A stretch of DNA of 64,000 nucleotides from Rhinopithecus roxellana (Eukaryota; Chordata; Mammalia; Primates; Cercopithecidae), in NCBI RefSeq assembly GCF_007565055.1, contig NC_044556.1:131477808-131541807 (forward strand). Direction: 5' to 3'. The position numbers were made by a program, and so were the translations under genes. A model generated the notes under the pieces. The model was not told where the DNA came from and did not search any database. It was given only the letters and a program-made list of their open reading frames with translations. The first letter of the stretch is position 1. Each line of letters begins with the position of its first letter. This document shows positions 22,571-33,908 of this stretch, one piece after another.

Positions 22571-24695
22571 GCACTGTTTTCTCTGAGTCTGCTCTGGATG
22601 TGGCTCGACTCATTTTTCTTTGTTACCCTGGAATCAACTCTAAGGAAAGCCATGGAGAAGAGTCTGGAGCCATCTCTACATCCTTAGCTGCAGTTTGGGA
22701 GGATGTGCAGAGCCAAGCAGAAAGAGGGGAGGCAGAGGAAAAGGGAGCAGGAGAGAGGAGAGCCAGGGAGTGCTGCAGGAAAGCTGGGAGCTGCCGTCCT
22801 CATCCAGCTTCTCACCAGTGGCACATGCAGAATGATTTAGCCTGAAGCCTGTTGGTAGGAGGACGCTATCTGGAGCTAAATATATATTGATAGGTATTTT
22901 TAGAGGGTTTTCTGTAAGGAGGCTGCCCTAATACAAGAGTTTCCTAAGCAGCTAAAGATCGAGGAAAGCAGAGTGTTCCTCTGGGAGCACTGTCTCTCTG
23001 GGGCTGAGAATGTGGGGGAAGAGTTGTGAAAGCAGTCCTTGGGCCCCCAGCCCAATTTAAATCCCTGTGGTAATAGTATGATATCACTGGGTATTTATAT
23101 AGCATCGTCAGGCCAGTGAGCCTGGCGGGATCTCACAGACCTGTCTTTTGCTTGTCCTTACCGTTCTGGGCAAGTGAAGGAGGCAGATGGAGAGCAAGGG
23201 CAGAATGGGTAGAGGGAGGAGACATGAGAACTTGTTATTTAGGAGATGGGGAAACAGAGGCTGGGTGGAGTGAGGCAAGGGACTCAGAGATTCTCAGCTG
23301 AGCTGGTAGGTGACCAGATATTTATTTAGTGCCTTAATGCTAGGCACTAAACTTGGCATCAGCATTATTAATGCTGATGTTGGGGAGGTCTGCAAGCCTG
23401 TAAGCCTTACTGCTTTTTAGTTCTTCCTCTCAGCATCGTTGCTGGCTGCTCCTCTGACAGACCTCCACCTCCTCCTCTGATTTTTTGTGTATTTCTCGTT
23501 CCACACTGGGGAGTACAACTGCCACTTGCAGTGTCTCCTTTTATCAGAACATTATTTCTGTTCCAATTGCATTTCCCCCCAGATGGGCGAATGATGGAAA
23601 ATATAAGGTTGGAATATAGGATTTTGATTCTGGGGAGAGGTGGGCAAAAGGCAAAATGTGAAGCTTAAAGATCTCCTCTTAGCTCTGTGCTGCTGATAAA
23701 CCCAGTTCCTTCAGGGAGACTCTGAGTGAGAGTGCCAGTTAGTAGTTGATGGGCAGCTGAGATGGGATTGTGCTTTGGGTGGGAGGGAATTTTTTCTCAT
23801 GTATGCACTCCGTCTTTTTTTCTAGATTGAGATACACCATTGGTTCACTCAACAGATACATATTGAATATCCACTGTGTTCCAGATGTAAGACACTGGTG
23901 TTGGGATGGTTTCTCTTTCCTGAAAGGCTTCTTCTTGCCACTCCCACCCATTGACAGAAGCTCCGTATGGACAGAACTGAGTGGGGCCTGAACTGGCTTT
24001 GATATCACCAAAGAGGAGGAAAAGCCAGAGAGAGTGAAGAAAGCTTCAAAATCCCTGGGTGATTTGGTTTGGGACTTTTTTTTTGTCTCCTGGCATTGCA
24101 TTCACTCAGGGTGATACAGGGAAAGAAATGGCAAGGTACTTTCTAAGTCAGACCACTCTCCTGGACCTGGAGCTCTTATTTGAAGGCAGTTAAACGTGTG
24201 CATTCTTGTGCTTTGCATGAGTGTATGTGGAAGAGGGAGGTGGGGTGAAAATTCCCAGGTATGTCTTCAAAGCAGAGGTGGATATGGCATAAATGGGAAT
24301 TCCATAGATTTACAAGAATTGAGAATTAAAGGAACTGTTTACATTTCTGTTCTGTGGTTGAACTATGTCTCCTCCTTTGGGTAGAGATTTGTGCACTTGT
24401 GTCTATGTTGTAAATATAGTCCACAGTTAAGTATAATTGTGTTGGTGTGAAATGTGAAAATGCAACAGCACTATTTAATGTATGTGTCGCTGAAGTCAGG
24501 AAATAGCAGATATAGTGAGTGCAGAGTGGTTACCAAAGGGAAGGGGCAAGGGGGCAGTGCCGATGTTGAGAGGAAAACTGAGGGTGTGCTGCTTTGAAAG
24601 AGAACATATGAAGACAAGGTAAGGCTAAAGTTACTAAAGCTCAGTCACTGAATTTTCGATCTAGGAGAATAATAAATTTGCCTAACTTTCCCTTC
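22571..24695. other. Intron 3 sequence, mainly unique
   Basis: No exon is recognised. A short antisense L2 end may lie at 23840-23910 (TCAACAGATACATATTGAAT). The rest is unremarkable. Confidence 0.45.
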
Positions 24696-24699
24696 CTTA

Positions 24700-24835
24700 T
24701 TGTTTTTTTCACAGAAGAGAAGACTAAGGTGCATGTTGCTAAGTAACTTGTCCAGGGTCTTTTAGATGGGGTGTGGTGAGCTGGGGCTTGGATCCTTTGT
24801 AATTCCAAATCTAGCACTCTGTTGCAGCTATGCCT
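24700..24835 (-). mobile_element. MIR-like SINE tail, antisense
   Basis: AGTAACTTGTCCAGGGTC and GAGCTGGGGCTTGGATCC fit the tail blocks of antisense MIR. It is short and degenerate. Confidence 0.5.
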
Positions 24836-25164
24836 TACTACCCCTGGCGATGAGAATCTGCTGCTTTTTGGTTGTATTTAGGACATGAACCTGGAGGTAT
24901 TAAAAAATAAGAGTTTCTATTATTTGGCTGGAATATATATGTGCAACTTACATGGAAACAGAGTTTAATCTCATGGACTGAATGACTTGGGGGCTCTGGG
25001 TACTGGTCCTGATCCTGACATACATTCTTTCTGTCATACTGGTGATAATGTAACCCATCTCAGCTTGGCTTTCCTTTATGAAACTTCGTTTATGAAGTGA
25101 AGGTAAAACCTGCTGTGGCTACCTCCACCAGGTTTCATGACAAGCAAATAGGATAGTGATGATG

Positions 25165-25440
25165 TTGATAATGACAGCTCCCGTTTAACCGGGAGCTCAT
25201 GTCTTATTTTAAATGTAGAAGGCTTCGTATACTATATTGGCACTTGCACATATTATTTTAAATATAGAAACATAAGGCAATACTGATATTATCTCCATTT
25301 TACAGATGAGGAAACCAAAACTCAAAGAGGCAAAGTCACTTGCTCAAGGTCAAACAGTTACAAAGGGGAGAGATTGGCACTTTAATTCTATTATCAACAA
25401 TTCTAAAGCCCTTGCTATATCTAGTGTACAGCACAGCCTC
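25165..25440 (-). mobile_element. MIR SINE fragment, antisense
   Basis: CTCCATTTTACAGATGAGG, AACTCAAAGAGGCAAAGTC and CTTGCTCAAGGTCAAACAG mark antisense MIR. Its left end holds a perfect 8-bp stem palindrome (25176-25197). Confidence 0.7.
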
Positions 25441-25737
25441 CACCGCCAAAGTGTTTTGCAAAACAGTAAAGCAAAATACCAGATCAGTGAACAATAATAC
25501 CTTCCCTCCAGGACAGTGATATTATAAAGATAAATGTTAAAATACACATAAAGCACCCTGAGTGCCTTGAAAAAACCAGCATATAAAAATTGAAAGTACT
25601 CAAAATACTGTGGTTCTGTAGACCTCATTAAGAATGGTCATTTATCTCTATAAAACTTGCAACCACAGAAACAAATTTCACTGAAACCTATTGCAAATTT
25701 TAAAACTATGGCAAATTTAAAATTTTCCATTAGTTAT

Positions 25738-25739
<2 letters not shown>

Positions 25740-25778
<39 letters not shown>

Positions 25779-26059
25779 AGACGGAGTCTCGCTCTGTCAC
25801 CCAGGCTGGAGTGCACTGGCCAGATCTCAGCTCACTGCAAGCTCCGCCTCCCGGGTTCACGCCATTCTCCTGCCTCAGCCTCCCGAGTAGCTGGGACTAC
25901 AGGCGCCCGCCACCTTGCCCGGCTAGTTTTTTATATTTTTTAGTAGAGACGGGGTTTCACCATGTTAGCCAGGATGGTCTCGATCTCCTGACCTTGTGAT
26001 CCGCCCGCCTCGGCCTCCCAAAGTGCTGGGATTACAGGCTTGAGCCACCGCGCCCGGCC
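25740..26059 (-). mobile_element. Young AluY, Old World monkey-type, antisense
   Basis: A 38-base T tail precedes a near-intact reversed Alu body from GAGACGGAGTCTCGCTCTG to GAGCCACCGCGCCCGGCC. It is flanked by identical target-site duplications, CCATTAGTTATAATTTT at 25727-25743 and 26060-26076. Low divergence, intact CpG sites and a perfect duplication mark it as young. The variants GGCTAGTTTTTTATATTT (human AluY usually has GGCTAATTTTTTG) and ACAGGCTTGAGCCACCG (human usually ACAGGCGTGAGCC) are those I associate with cercopithecoid AluY subfamilies. Confidence 0.93.
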
Positions 26060-26076
26060 CCATTAGTTATAATTTT

Positions 26077-27025
26077 GCCTCAGGAGAGAAGTTTACTACA
26101 TATTGCACATAGGATATATCTTATTTCCTTTCAGCAGTATATCTAATTTTATCAAAATTAGTCAAATCCTGCTACAGTCATTACCCATAAGAACAACAAA
26201 GAAGTTCCAGGAGAAAAAGTTGAAACAAAGGCGTTTATTTTAAACTTTACTAACAAGGAAAATGTTACGTTTTCTAGAATTCCATTTTTTTGGTCTTTTC
26301 TTTCTTTGTCTTCTATCCTCCCCACTTCTCACAACACATACACAGGCCAGAAGGGTCAGCTCCTGTCCGCCCACATCTGGATGTGACCCAGGAAGGCTGA
26401 CAATGCCCTCTCTCCTCCAGGAGGAATGTCTAGGCAGAGCCCTTGCATAGAGGAGGGGCTGGAAAGAAGCCTGAGGTCTGACTTCTTCCCTCTTGTCTTT
26501 CATTTCCTTCCTTCTTGGCTGCCACTCTTCTGTCAGTTGCCTGGGCCTTAGTGACAGAACATTTAGGAAGGGTGCTTAGGGCCATGGTTTTTCTCCCTGG
26601 CCTCCAACACCGGGACAGTAACTAGGAGGCAGAGTGATAAGTGTGGCTGCTTCATATGTCAGATGCATCGGAACCAATTTATATCACTGTAAATCGTTTA
26701 CAATTTACAATTTACAGATGGAGGTCCCTGCTTCTCACCTACTCCCCACCAGCCCTCTGGGGCCCAGCTGGCCTTAGAGAGTCCTTACATAGTCCAGGTC
26801 GGCATGACTAGCCATGGGAGAGTTCAATCTGAAATGGAACTGAAACTGACCTGGTTTGGGTTATCTTTGCTGTTGAATCTTAGTCAAAACTCTGGGTGAG
26901 GGAGAGACAACCAGAAAGAAGCCCACTCAGGGCTAAGCATCGCTAATACCCATATATGAATCTCTGAACTATGGTGTGGGGGAAAACGGACAGAGTCAGG
27001 AGAAGACAGAAAGGAAGGAAATATA
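26077..27025. other. Intron 3 sequence, unrecognised
   Basis: No exon is recognised. An AATAAA hexamer on the minus strand (26234-26239) lies in a short stretch that looks like a 3'-UTR end but has no poly(A) tail or reading frame to support one. Confidence 0.4.
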
Positions 27026-27029
27026 GAGG

Positions 27030-27500
27030 CAGCCAGTATTAGTTGAGCACATCCTGTGTTCAAACATTGTGCTGACCGCTAGGGACGCTGCACTGGATGG
27101 AGATACAGCCTTTACTCATAGCTTGCTGTCCAGCAGAGAAGACAGATATTTACTTTAATTTAATAGTGTATAATGTGCTGCATAGGGGAAGAGTTAGGGT
27201 GCTAAGAGAACTTTTCACTGGGACTCTAACCTAATTTGAGACCTGAAGGCTGAGTTGCACTTAGCTAAGATGAGATGAGAAGAGGGAAGGGGACAGGAGG
27301 AGGAGAGTTCCAGGCAGAGGGTAGGGCAGCTGTGCAGGGCTAAAGATGGGGGAGGCCGTGGCAGGTCTGAGAAACAAAAAAGTAGGCTGGAGGGGCCCAC
27401 AGTGATTGTAATCTAAGAGGGGTTGGAAAGCAGGCAGGGACCACATCATTCAGGGCCTCATTGGCATGTCCAGGCATGTTCAGTGGGAGGCCATTGAATG
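27030..27500 (-). mobile_element. L2 LINE 3' fragment, antisense
   Basis: It runs from GTTGAGCACATCCTGTGTTC through GAGACCTGAAGGCTGAGTTG, GAGTTCCAGGCAGAGGGTAG and GCAGGGACCACATCATTCAG to GGAGGCCATTGAATGG. This is the full typical order of a reversed L2 3' region. Confidence 0.75.
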
Positions 27501-28905
27501 GTTTGAAACAGGAAAGTGAACAGATTTGTAGGAGAGGCATGATGTTTGCAGAGAAGAAGATAGAACAAGTTGCCCAAATGACTCCATGTCTCCTCAGAAT
27601 TAGGGACATAGGATTAAAGTCCTCAGAGTCCCTTTCTTCCCTCTTGCCTCCTCCTTCCAACATCAGCCCTTTAACCTATTGGAGCTGTACCAAAACCCAG
27701 TCTACAGACCTTATAATCTGGCCCGGCACATGTTAAAGATTTGTTAACCTGCCCAGAGTAGAGACATAGTCCCTGGCCCTCTGAGATTATACTCTGAGCA
27801 TCTCCTACTGATTCAAATAATGGGTAAGAATTGATGCGTGTGTGGGCTTTTATTTTTTATATTCAGCAGAGAAATTATTTTAAAAATTCTTTGCTGAGAA
27901 CATTGCTATATGATTATTATGATTTTAATTTTTCTGATAGAACAATAGTCAAAAGGATCAAGCCAACCCACATGCTTGTTTATGGGATGTTTCTCTTTTC
28001 CCTGTTTCCAAAGCCCATGACACATCATGATGCTGAATCTGGATCCTAACTGAACTCTGGTTAATAACCACTGTAAATATAACATTTTGTGATTTAGAGG
28101 CCCTTACATTCTTCTAGTGGGGAGCTCAAAGTGTTCTGTGAGTTATGTTCTACCCACTCATTTGGAAAAGGGAAATAGAGAATCCCAGTTCCCTTTCCAA
28201 GTAAGTGTTGTATTCTCTGTTCTGGAGACAGGTCACCGAGATGGATTCTTCACATATGGACTCTGGTGATAGAGATGGGAAGGGAATAAATGCTTACCCT
28301 GGTCTTTTCCCCTGCCTGCTTCCATCCCACATCCCTTCTTCAGATGAGTGCAGCCAGCTCTGTAACGTGGTAGCTTCTTCCTCCCGGCTCTTCTGTTACC
28401 CTTTTCTTAGTCTCCCTAATCCTTCCCTGTTTTCATTTTACATTTTGTTCTGAAATACAAGACTTGGGGAGTTTGGGGTAGATGCCAGAGAGGGTGGTAG
28501 GTCCGTGGTGTTGTGGTTGTGGTGTTGTGAGAGACTCATTCTGACCAAGACCTTGTTAGAACTTTGTCTATTAGACTCTGACCTCCAGTCCTTCTTCTCC
28601 AATAAACAAATTCAGGTTTAGGGTGGGATCTCGCTACTGGGAATCTGATCAGGTCAAAGTTTGCTCATACTGCAGATAAAGGAGGAGGAACTTCCAATGA
28701 TTTCCACTCCCCCCAGCTGTGACTGGTCTGAACACTAAGCAACAAGAAATCACCTACAAGCACTGGCTGCTTCCTGAATGAAGTTTCCCACAAATATGTA
28801 ATAGAGTATATTTTGCAGTGTGTGGATGCTGTTGTGATTTATAAAATATAAATACATCTAAAAGTATTGTTGAATAAATAGTATTGTTTTCTTTTTAAAT
28901 TTATT
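27501..28905. other. Intron 3 sequence, unrecognised
   Basis: No exon or clear interspersed repeat is visible. A GTGGTGTTGTGGTTGTGGTG stretch lies near 28507. Confidence 0.45.
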
Positions 28906-28911
28906 AAATAT

Positions 28912-29080
28912 AGCATAGTGGTTAACAATTTGGGCTTCATAGACAAGCAAACCTGAATTCATATCTTTGCTCTGGTGTTTACTAGTTCTGTAGTTGTGGG
29001 CAAGTGACCCAGGTTCTGTTAAGTCTCAATGTCTCCATCTACATAGAAAAAGGAACGACTCTGGGTAATAACAATTATTT
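28912..29080 (+). mobile_element. MIR SINE fragment
   Basis: It starts AGCATAGTGGTTAACAATTT and continues with CTGAATTCATATCTTTGC and GTGGGCAAGTGACCCAGG in sense MIR order. Confidence 0.8.
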
Positions 29081-29561
29081 AACCATGTTGTTAAGGGGCT
29101 GTAGTAATTGAAATAACTTCTCCAAGGGATGGGGTTGGTCTTGAATTTTTGACATTAAAAAGAGGGCCTCACACTTGAAAGAATGAGAATTGCTAGTTCA
29201 GTGTAACTAACCCATTGATATGAAAGAAGGAGATGAGGCTCAGAACTGCAATGTATGCCCCATATTCTTGTCTCTAGTTGGAACGTGGAATCAGGCTTTT
29301 GGCTGTGGCTAACGCCTGATTTTAGTCAAGCTGGTCTTCAGTTTTGTGTAGAGGTGGCAGGGAAAGGAGAAGTAGAAGTTAGATACAATGCTTCACTTGG
29401 GAACAGAACAGTCTAATTGGAGCTCATGAGATATGTGGCCCGTATTTGATTTTTGGTATTTGGTAGTGGAGGTTGGGGAGCTGGGAGCAAGCAGCTGTCA
29501 TCCTTTTGGGAAGCCATGCTGTCGCCAGTAGGTGACACCCTAAGTCTCTTTGCCATTGAGG

Positions 29562-29578
29562 CCCCCCCCCCCCCCCCC
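29562..29578. repeat. C17 homopolymer
   Basis: Seventeen consecutive C residues between GAGG and ACTGG. Tracts of C this long are rare in primate introns and are error-prone in sequencing. Confidence 0.95.
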
Positions 29579-29939
29579 ACTGGTATGAGTTAGGTTGCTC
29601 ATGCAGAGCTGTTTCTCAGGCATTATTCCTAACTGTTTTCCTTTTCATAAAGTGAGAGGGCTTATGCTTCTCCTTCAACCAGGCTATGAAAGAAGACACT
29701 TGCATTCCCAAGTGGTGGTTTTATTTTTTTCTGTTTTATGTTTGTATGGGAAATTGTGGATAAAGTGAAATAATTGTAAATAAATGGTATCTTTCCTTTT
29801 TTAAAAAAGAGCAATCTAATTGGAGTAGAATGTATGTGTATGTGTGGTCCTAAGGCAGCTGGGAACAATATGCCCAGTATAGACCTTGTTCCGGGTTGGC
29901 TGGTCCAGGCTCTAGGAGTCTCATTTTTAAAATCTAAAA

Positions 29940-30330
29940 TACCTCTCTTGCAAGATGTGTGTATTAGATTGAGCAGGGCTGAATGCTCTAACAAATAACC
30001 CCCCAAATTTAAATGGGTTAACATAGTAGGTTTCTCTCTTGCTCCTTGAACCAGGCTGTTCTGAACAGTGCTCCTGGCTTCCCTCCACTTGGTGATGTAG
30101 AGACCCAGGCTTCTTCTATCTGGTAGCTCTGCTGTCCTCTATGATCCCATGGTTTATGTCCCTTCAAGAGAAGTAGAAAGAGAGAGTAAGAATAAGGCAT
30201 ACTCCTTAAATGTATTGGTATAGAACTGATACACATTATGTCTAGTCACATCCCATTGACAAAGAGCTGCCATGTGGCTCAGCCTAGTTGCAGGTGAGAC
30301 TGGGAGACCTAATCCCTAATTGGGCAGCTG
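29940..30330. mobile_element. Medium-reiterated repeat, family uncertain
   Basis: TCTAACAAATAACCCCCCAA, then AATGGGTTAACATAG, AGACCCAGGCTTCTTCTATC, TAGTCACATCCCATTGAC and GAGACTGGGAGACC recall a common LTR- or transposon-like repeat. I cannot name the family or fix the ends. Confidence 0.4.
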
Positions 30331-30464
30331 CCTTCTAGCAACAGCCTTACCCTGTGTTAAGAACAGCATCAATTTTGGAGGACAGTAATGATCTCTTAAT
30401 TGTCTGTGTGAATATAAATTGTCAGATGCATAGGAGATATATAATAAATGTTTTCTTCTAATTA

Positions 30465-30605
30465 TTAACATCCACTGAGTCAAGAAATATTTGCTATGTG
30501 TGTACAAAACATTTTGGTAAGTATTGAGGCTATGAAGATAAATAATAAGATACCTGACCCCAAGGAACTTTAAGTCTGATGTGTAGATAGTATATATGGG
30601 TAGAT
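30465..30605 (-). mobile_element. L2 LINE 3' fragment, antisense
   Basis: CACTGAGTCAAGAAATATTT, TTTGGTAAGTATTGAGGC and CTGACCCCAAGGAACTTTAA fit reversed L2 blocks. Confidence 0.55.
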
Positions 30606-30899
30606 GATTTTCATTTGAGCTTGACATCATTTGATCAGAAGAAAAAACTGGGAATAAATGTGCTCTACTCTGTACAATCAGCTTTCTATCTGTCCATCTA
30701 TCCTCCTTTCATTGAATGGTTCCCATGTATAAGGCCTAGCGGTGAGCAGTAGGAGGGACAGCAGTAGAGAACAGGGAAGAGATGGAAGATCAATGGGAAT
30801 GTGGTTTCACTTTGCCCTAATGCAGCAGCTGTTGACACACTAGATGCTGGTGTAAGTAGCCATTGAACTGATTTTGCCACCTCTCTTGATCAAGCTTTG

Positions 30900-31620
30900 A
30901 AGATAAGAATGAGAAACAATTAATGTATTTCATATTTTTTTATTTTTTTTTTGTGATGCTTATTTTTGTCCTCTTCAAGATAGCAAAACCTAGAGGCAGT
31001 CAGCCAGCTGAGACTATTTATAAAATGTCCGTGTTGACCTGGATATCACTACTGGTTAACATTTGTCAAATTCTAAACTCTGTAGTCTAGTAAAACAGAG
31101 GATCAGGAGCCAGTTTCAGAGGGAGAACCAGCCTTTCATTTACTAATTTCTTTTCGATCTTCAGCCTGCCCAAAGAAGGTTGAGAAGTCAGAAGTTTAGT
31201 TACGAACTGCGTACTGCTACAACAAATAGAGTCAGTAGTAAATAAATGGTTGTCATGAGTCTTTGGAGAAGGATTTATTATTGTGGCCATAGATTGGAGT
31301 GGTCCTTGAGGATGTTAATTATGTTGCTCTTTGTTGCAGTTTATGACATGCCTTCTAGGTGGCATGATTGGATCTAGGGGAGCTATCCTTTTCCTTGGAA
31401 AAAGGCCAGTTTGGTCTTAGGTTCATAGCCCTAAGGAAAGGAGTTTCAGAAAGCAGTTGTCCAAATTTTTCAGCCTCCTTGATATTTCCAATGTACAATT
31501 CTGGAAAAGGGCTCCTTAATTCAGAAATTGACCTTTGTTGCAAGGATTCTAGGTCAGGAGGCAGGGAGGGTAAGAATGGAAAAAAGAGCTGAGATTACCT
31601 AGTTATTCAGGACTGTGGAC
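30900..31620. other. Intron 3 sequence, unrecognised
   Basis: No exon or clear interspersed repeat is seen in this AT-rich stretch. Confidence 0.45.
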
Positions 31621-31624
31621 CTAA

Positions 31625-31865
31625 TTAATAGCTGGTGTTCAGTGCTAATCACTGCATTAAACATTTTGAAGTGTTTAAAAAAATTCTTGGCAACATCCCT
31701 GTGAAGTAGGCACTATTATAATCACTGCTAGATGAGGAAACCAGGGCTTAGGTGGTTCAGTAATTTCCCCATATCATGCTGCTAATAGTTGGTGGGGTCA
31801 GGATTCCAATGAGGAAGCTGACTCCAGAGCTTAGGTTTCTGACCATGATGCTACACTGCCTTCCT
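31625..31865 (-). mobile_element. MIR SINE fragment, antisense
   Basis: GTGCTAATCACTGCATTAAA, CATCCCTGTGAAGTAGGCAC, GATGAGGAAACCAGGGCTTA and ATGATGCTACACTGCC follow the antisense MIR order nearly end to end. Confidence 0.8.
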
Positions 31866-32179
31866 AATTTGAGTATCTAGTGGCTGCATGGTCTGAATTT
31901 TTTGTTTTTTACTCCCGATGCATCTTAATTAACAAAAGTGAAAGGATGTATCTGCTGGTCTGGATGTCAAAATCCATCCAGGGGAATATAAAATTCACTA
32001 CTTGGTTTTAGTTACTGGAAAAATGGCTTCTATTGAAGGGGATTAAGATAACAATAGATACTGGTTTTTCTATATCATTTTGATCTTGAAATCATTTTAG
32101 AAATATTGTCCATTTAGCCTATTAACAATAGACTAGAGTTACAATACAGGACAGCCTGGCAAGATGCAAGGAACAAAGA

Positions 32180-32400
32180 CTCTGGCATGACATAGTTCTG
32201 TATTTGCAGTCTGCTTCTGGCTTTGTGACACTGAGCAAGTTATTTAACCTCTCAGCCTCAATTTCCTTATTGGGAAATGAAGGATTCAGGGTATTTCTGA
32301 GTATTTTATGAGGCTAAACTGGGGGGTATGATATATGTTGAGCATTTGAAACAGTGCTCTGTACATAGTAGATTTTCAACAGTAGTACCTGTTAACTATT
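32180..32400 (+). mobile_element. MIR SINE fragment
   Basis: TCTGGCATGACATAGTTC, GAGCAAGTTATTTAACCTC, CTCAATTTCCTTATTGGG and GCTCTGTACATAGTAG follow the sense MIR order. Confidence 0.8.
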
Positions 32401-32587
32401 TTCTAGTTTATTGATGAGGAAGGGGAAGCATATAATGAACAAATACATTCTCTGGGTTACTCTATCTCCCACAAAAAACTTACCTGAGCTGGGATGAAAT
32501 TGTTGTCCTTGTATTTTCAATCTGTTGCTACTTGTACTGGATTGTGCTAGCTTCTAGAACATACTAAATCTTGAGTTAATTTCTCAG

Positions 32588-32933
32588 TCCATTCGGGCAG
32601 CTGTATCAAAAGTATCATAGACCAGGTGGCTTATAAACAACAGACATTTATTTCTCAACAGTCTGGAGACTGGGAAGTCCATTATCAAAGCAGTTTCAGT
32701 GCCTGGAAAAGGCCCCTTTCCTGGCTCCTGAACAGCTGTCTTGTGTCCGCACATGGTAGAAGGGGTGAGGAGCTCTCTGGTGTCTCTTTTATAAGGACAC
32801 TAATCCCATATAAGAGCAGAGTCCTCATGACCTAATACCTTCTAAAGGCAGAACCTCCAAATATCACATTGGGGATTAGCTTTCAACATGTGGATTTTGG
32901 GGATATACAAACATTCAGTCTATTACAGTGGGC
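32588..32933 (-). mobile_element. MLT1-type MaLR solo LTR, antisense
   Basis: It begins AGTCCATTCGGGCAGCTG, followed by GGCTTATAAACAACAGAC, then CTCTTTTATAAGGACACTA, CCTCATGACCTAATACC, and ends AACATTCAGTCTATTACA. This is the reverse complement order of an MLT1A/B-type LTR. It is a remnant of an old mammalian apparent LTR retrotransposon with no coding content. Confidence 0.8.
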
Positions 32934-32939
32934 TTTAGA

Positions 32940-33554
32940 GTCCTGGAATCACTTCATCTTTGATCTGTATTTATAGCTTAATTTATCTTGATAACAAGTT
33001 TTAAAGTATAATTGAATAGCTACACTCACTTGATAATATTAAAGTAGGGCTATATCTTTAAGGCACAGTATCAGCTGGCTGTGAACAAAATTCTTGGCCG
33101 ATATATATGGTCTTCTTTTTCTTTCTCTATTCTTTTTTGAATTCTCATTCCAGTTCTGGTTCTAAATGTGGCTTCAGTAAATAGATCCACTTTATTTCCT
33201 TTCTAGTTCCTTACTTCCTTCCCATGTCTTCCTACTTATATAATCAAAATCTCATGATAGTTCTATGTTGTTTGTGTTGCTTTCCAATTACTTATCTGAG
33301 TCTTCCTCTTTTGAGAGAATATAACACATTAATATTTGTTGTAATAAATAGTTTGTTGTTTTTATTCCATTCTTTTATTTGCTATTTATTAGACTTTATT
33401 ACAGTTTCTTCATTTTTCTTCTGTATTTCTTTCTGTATTGATCAGTATATCTTATAAATCAGTTTTTTTTTAACAATTATCTACTGGATTATCAAACTCT
33501 TGTGGTGGAGACTATTTTTTATCTGTTTCATTTTACTCCCCATCTTTCCACTTC
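32940..33554. other. AT-rich intronic sequence
   Basis: No exon or recognised repeat lies between the MLT1 LTR and the THE1B element. Confidence 0.45.
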
Positions 33555-33908
33555 TGATATGGTTTGGTTGTGTCCCTACCCAAGTCTCAGCTTGAATTTT
33601 ATCTCCCACAATTCCCACGTGTTGTGGGAGGGACCCAGGGGGAGGTAATTGAATAATGGGGGCTGGTCTTTCCCATGCTATTCTGGTGATAGTGAATAAG
33701 TCTTATGATATCTGATGGGTTTATCGGGGTTTCCACTTTTGCTTCTTCCTCATTTTTCTCTTCCTGCTGCCATGTAAGAAGTGACTTTTGCCTCCTGCCA
33801 TGATTCTGAGGCCTCCCCAGCCAAGTGGGATTGTAAGTCTAATTAAACCTCTTGTTGTTTCCAGTTTCAGGTATGTTTTTATCAGCAGCATGAAAACGAA
33901 CTAATGCA
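33555..33908 (+). mobile_element. THE1B 5' LTR
   Basis: A 354-bp LTR starting TGATATGGTTTGG and ending AACGAACTAATGCA. It contains GTGTTGTGGGAGGGACCC and TCTAATTAAACCTC (TATA/poly(A) region), as in THE1-type LTRs. The inserted stretch GCTTCTTCCTCATTTTTCTC supports the THE1B subtype. Confidence 0.88.

Noticed and set aside
26190..26520. Possible 3' end of an antisense transcript or processed pseudogene (AATAAA on the minus strand at 26234-26239)
   Set aside because: There is no poly(A) tract, no target-site duplication and no recognisable reading frame. A single hexamer is expected by chance.
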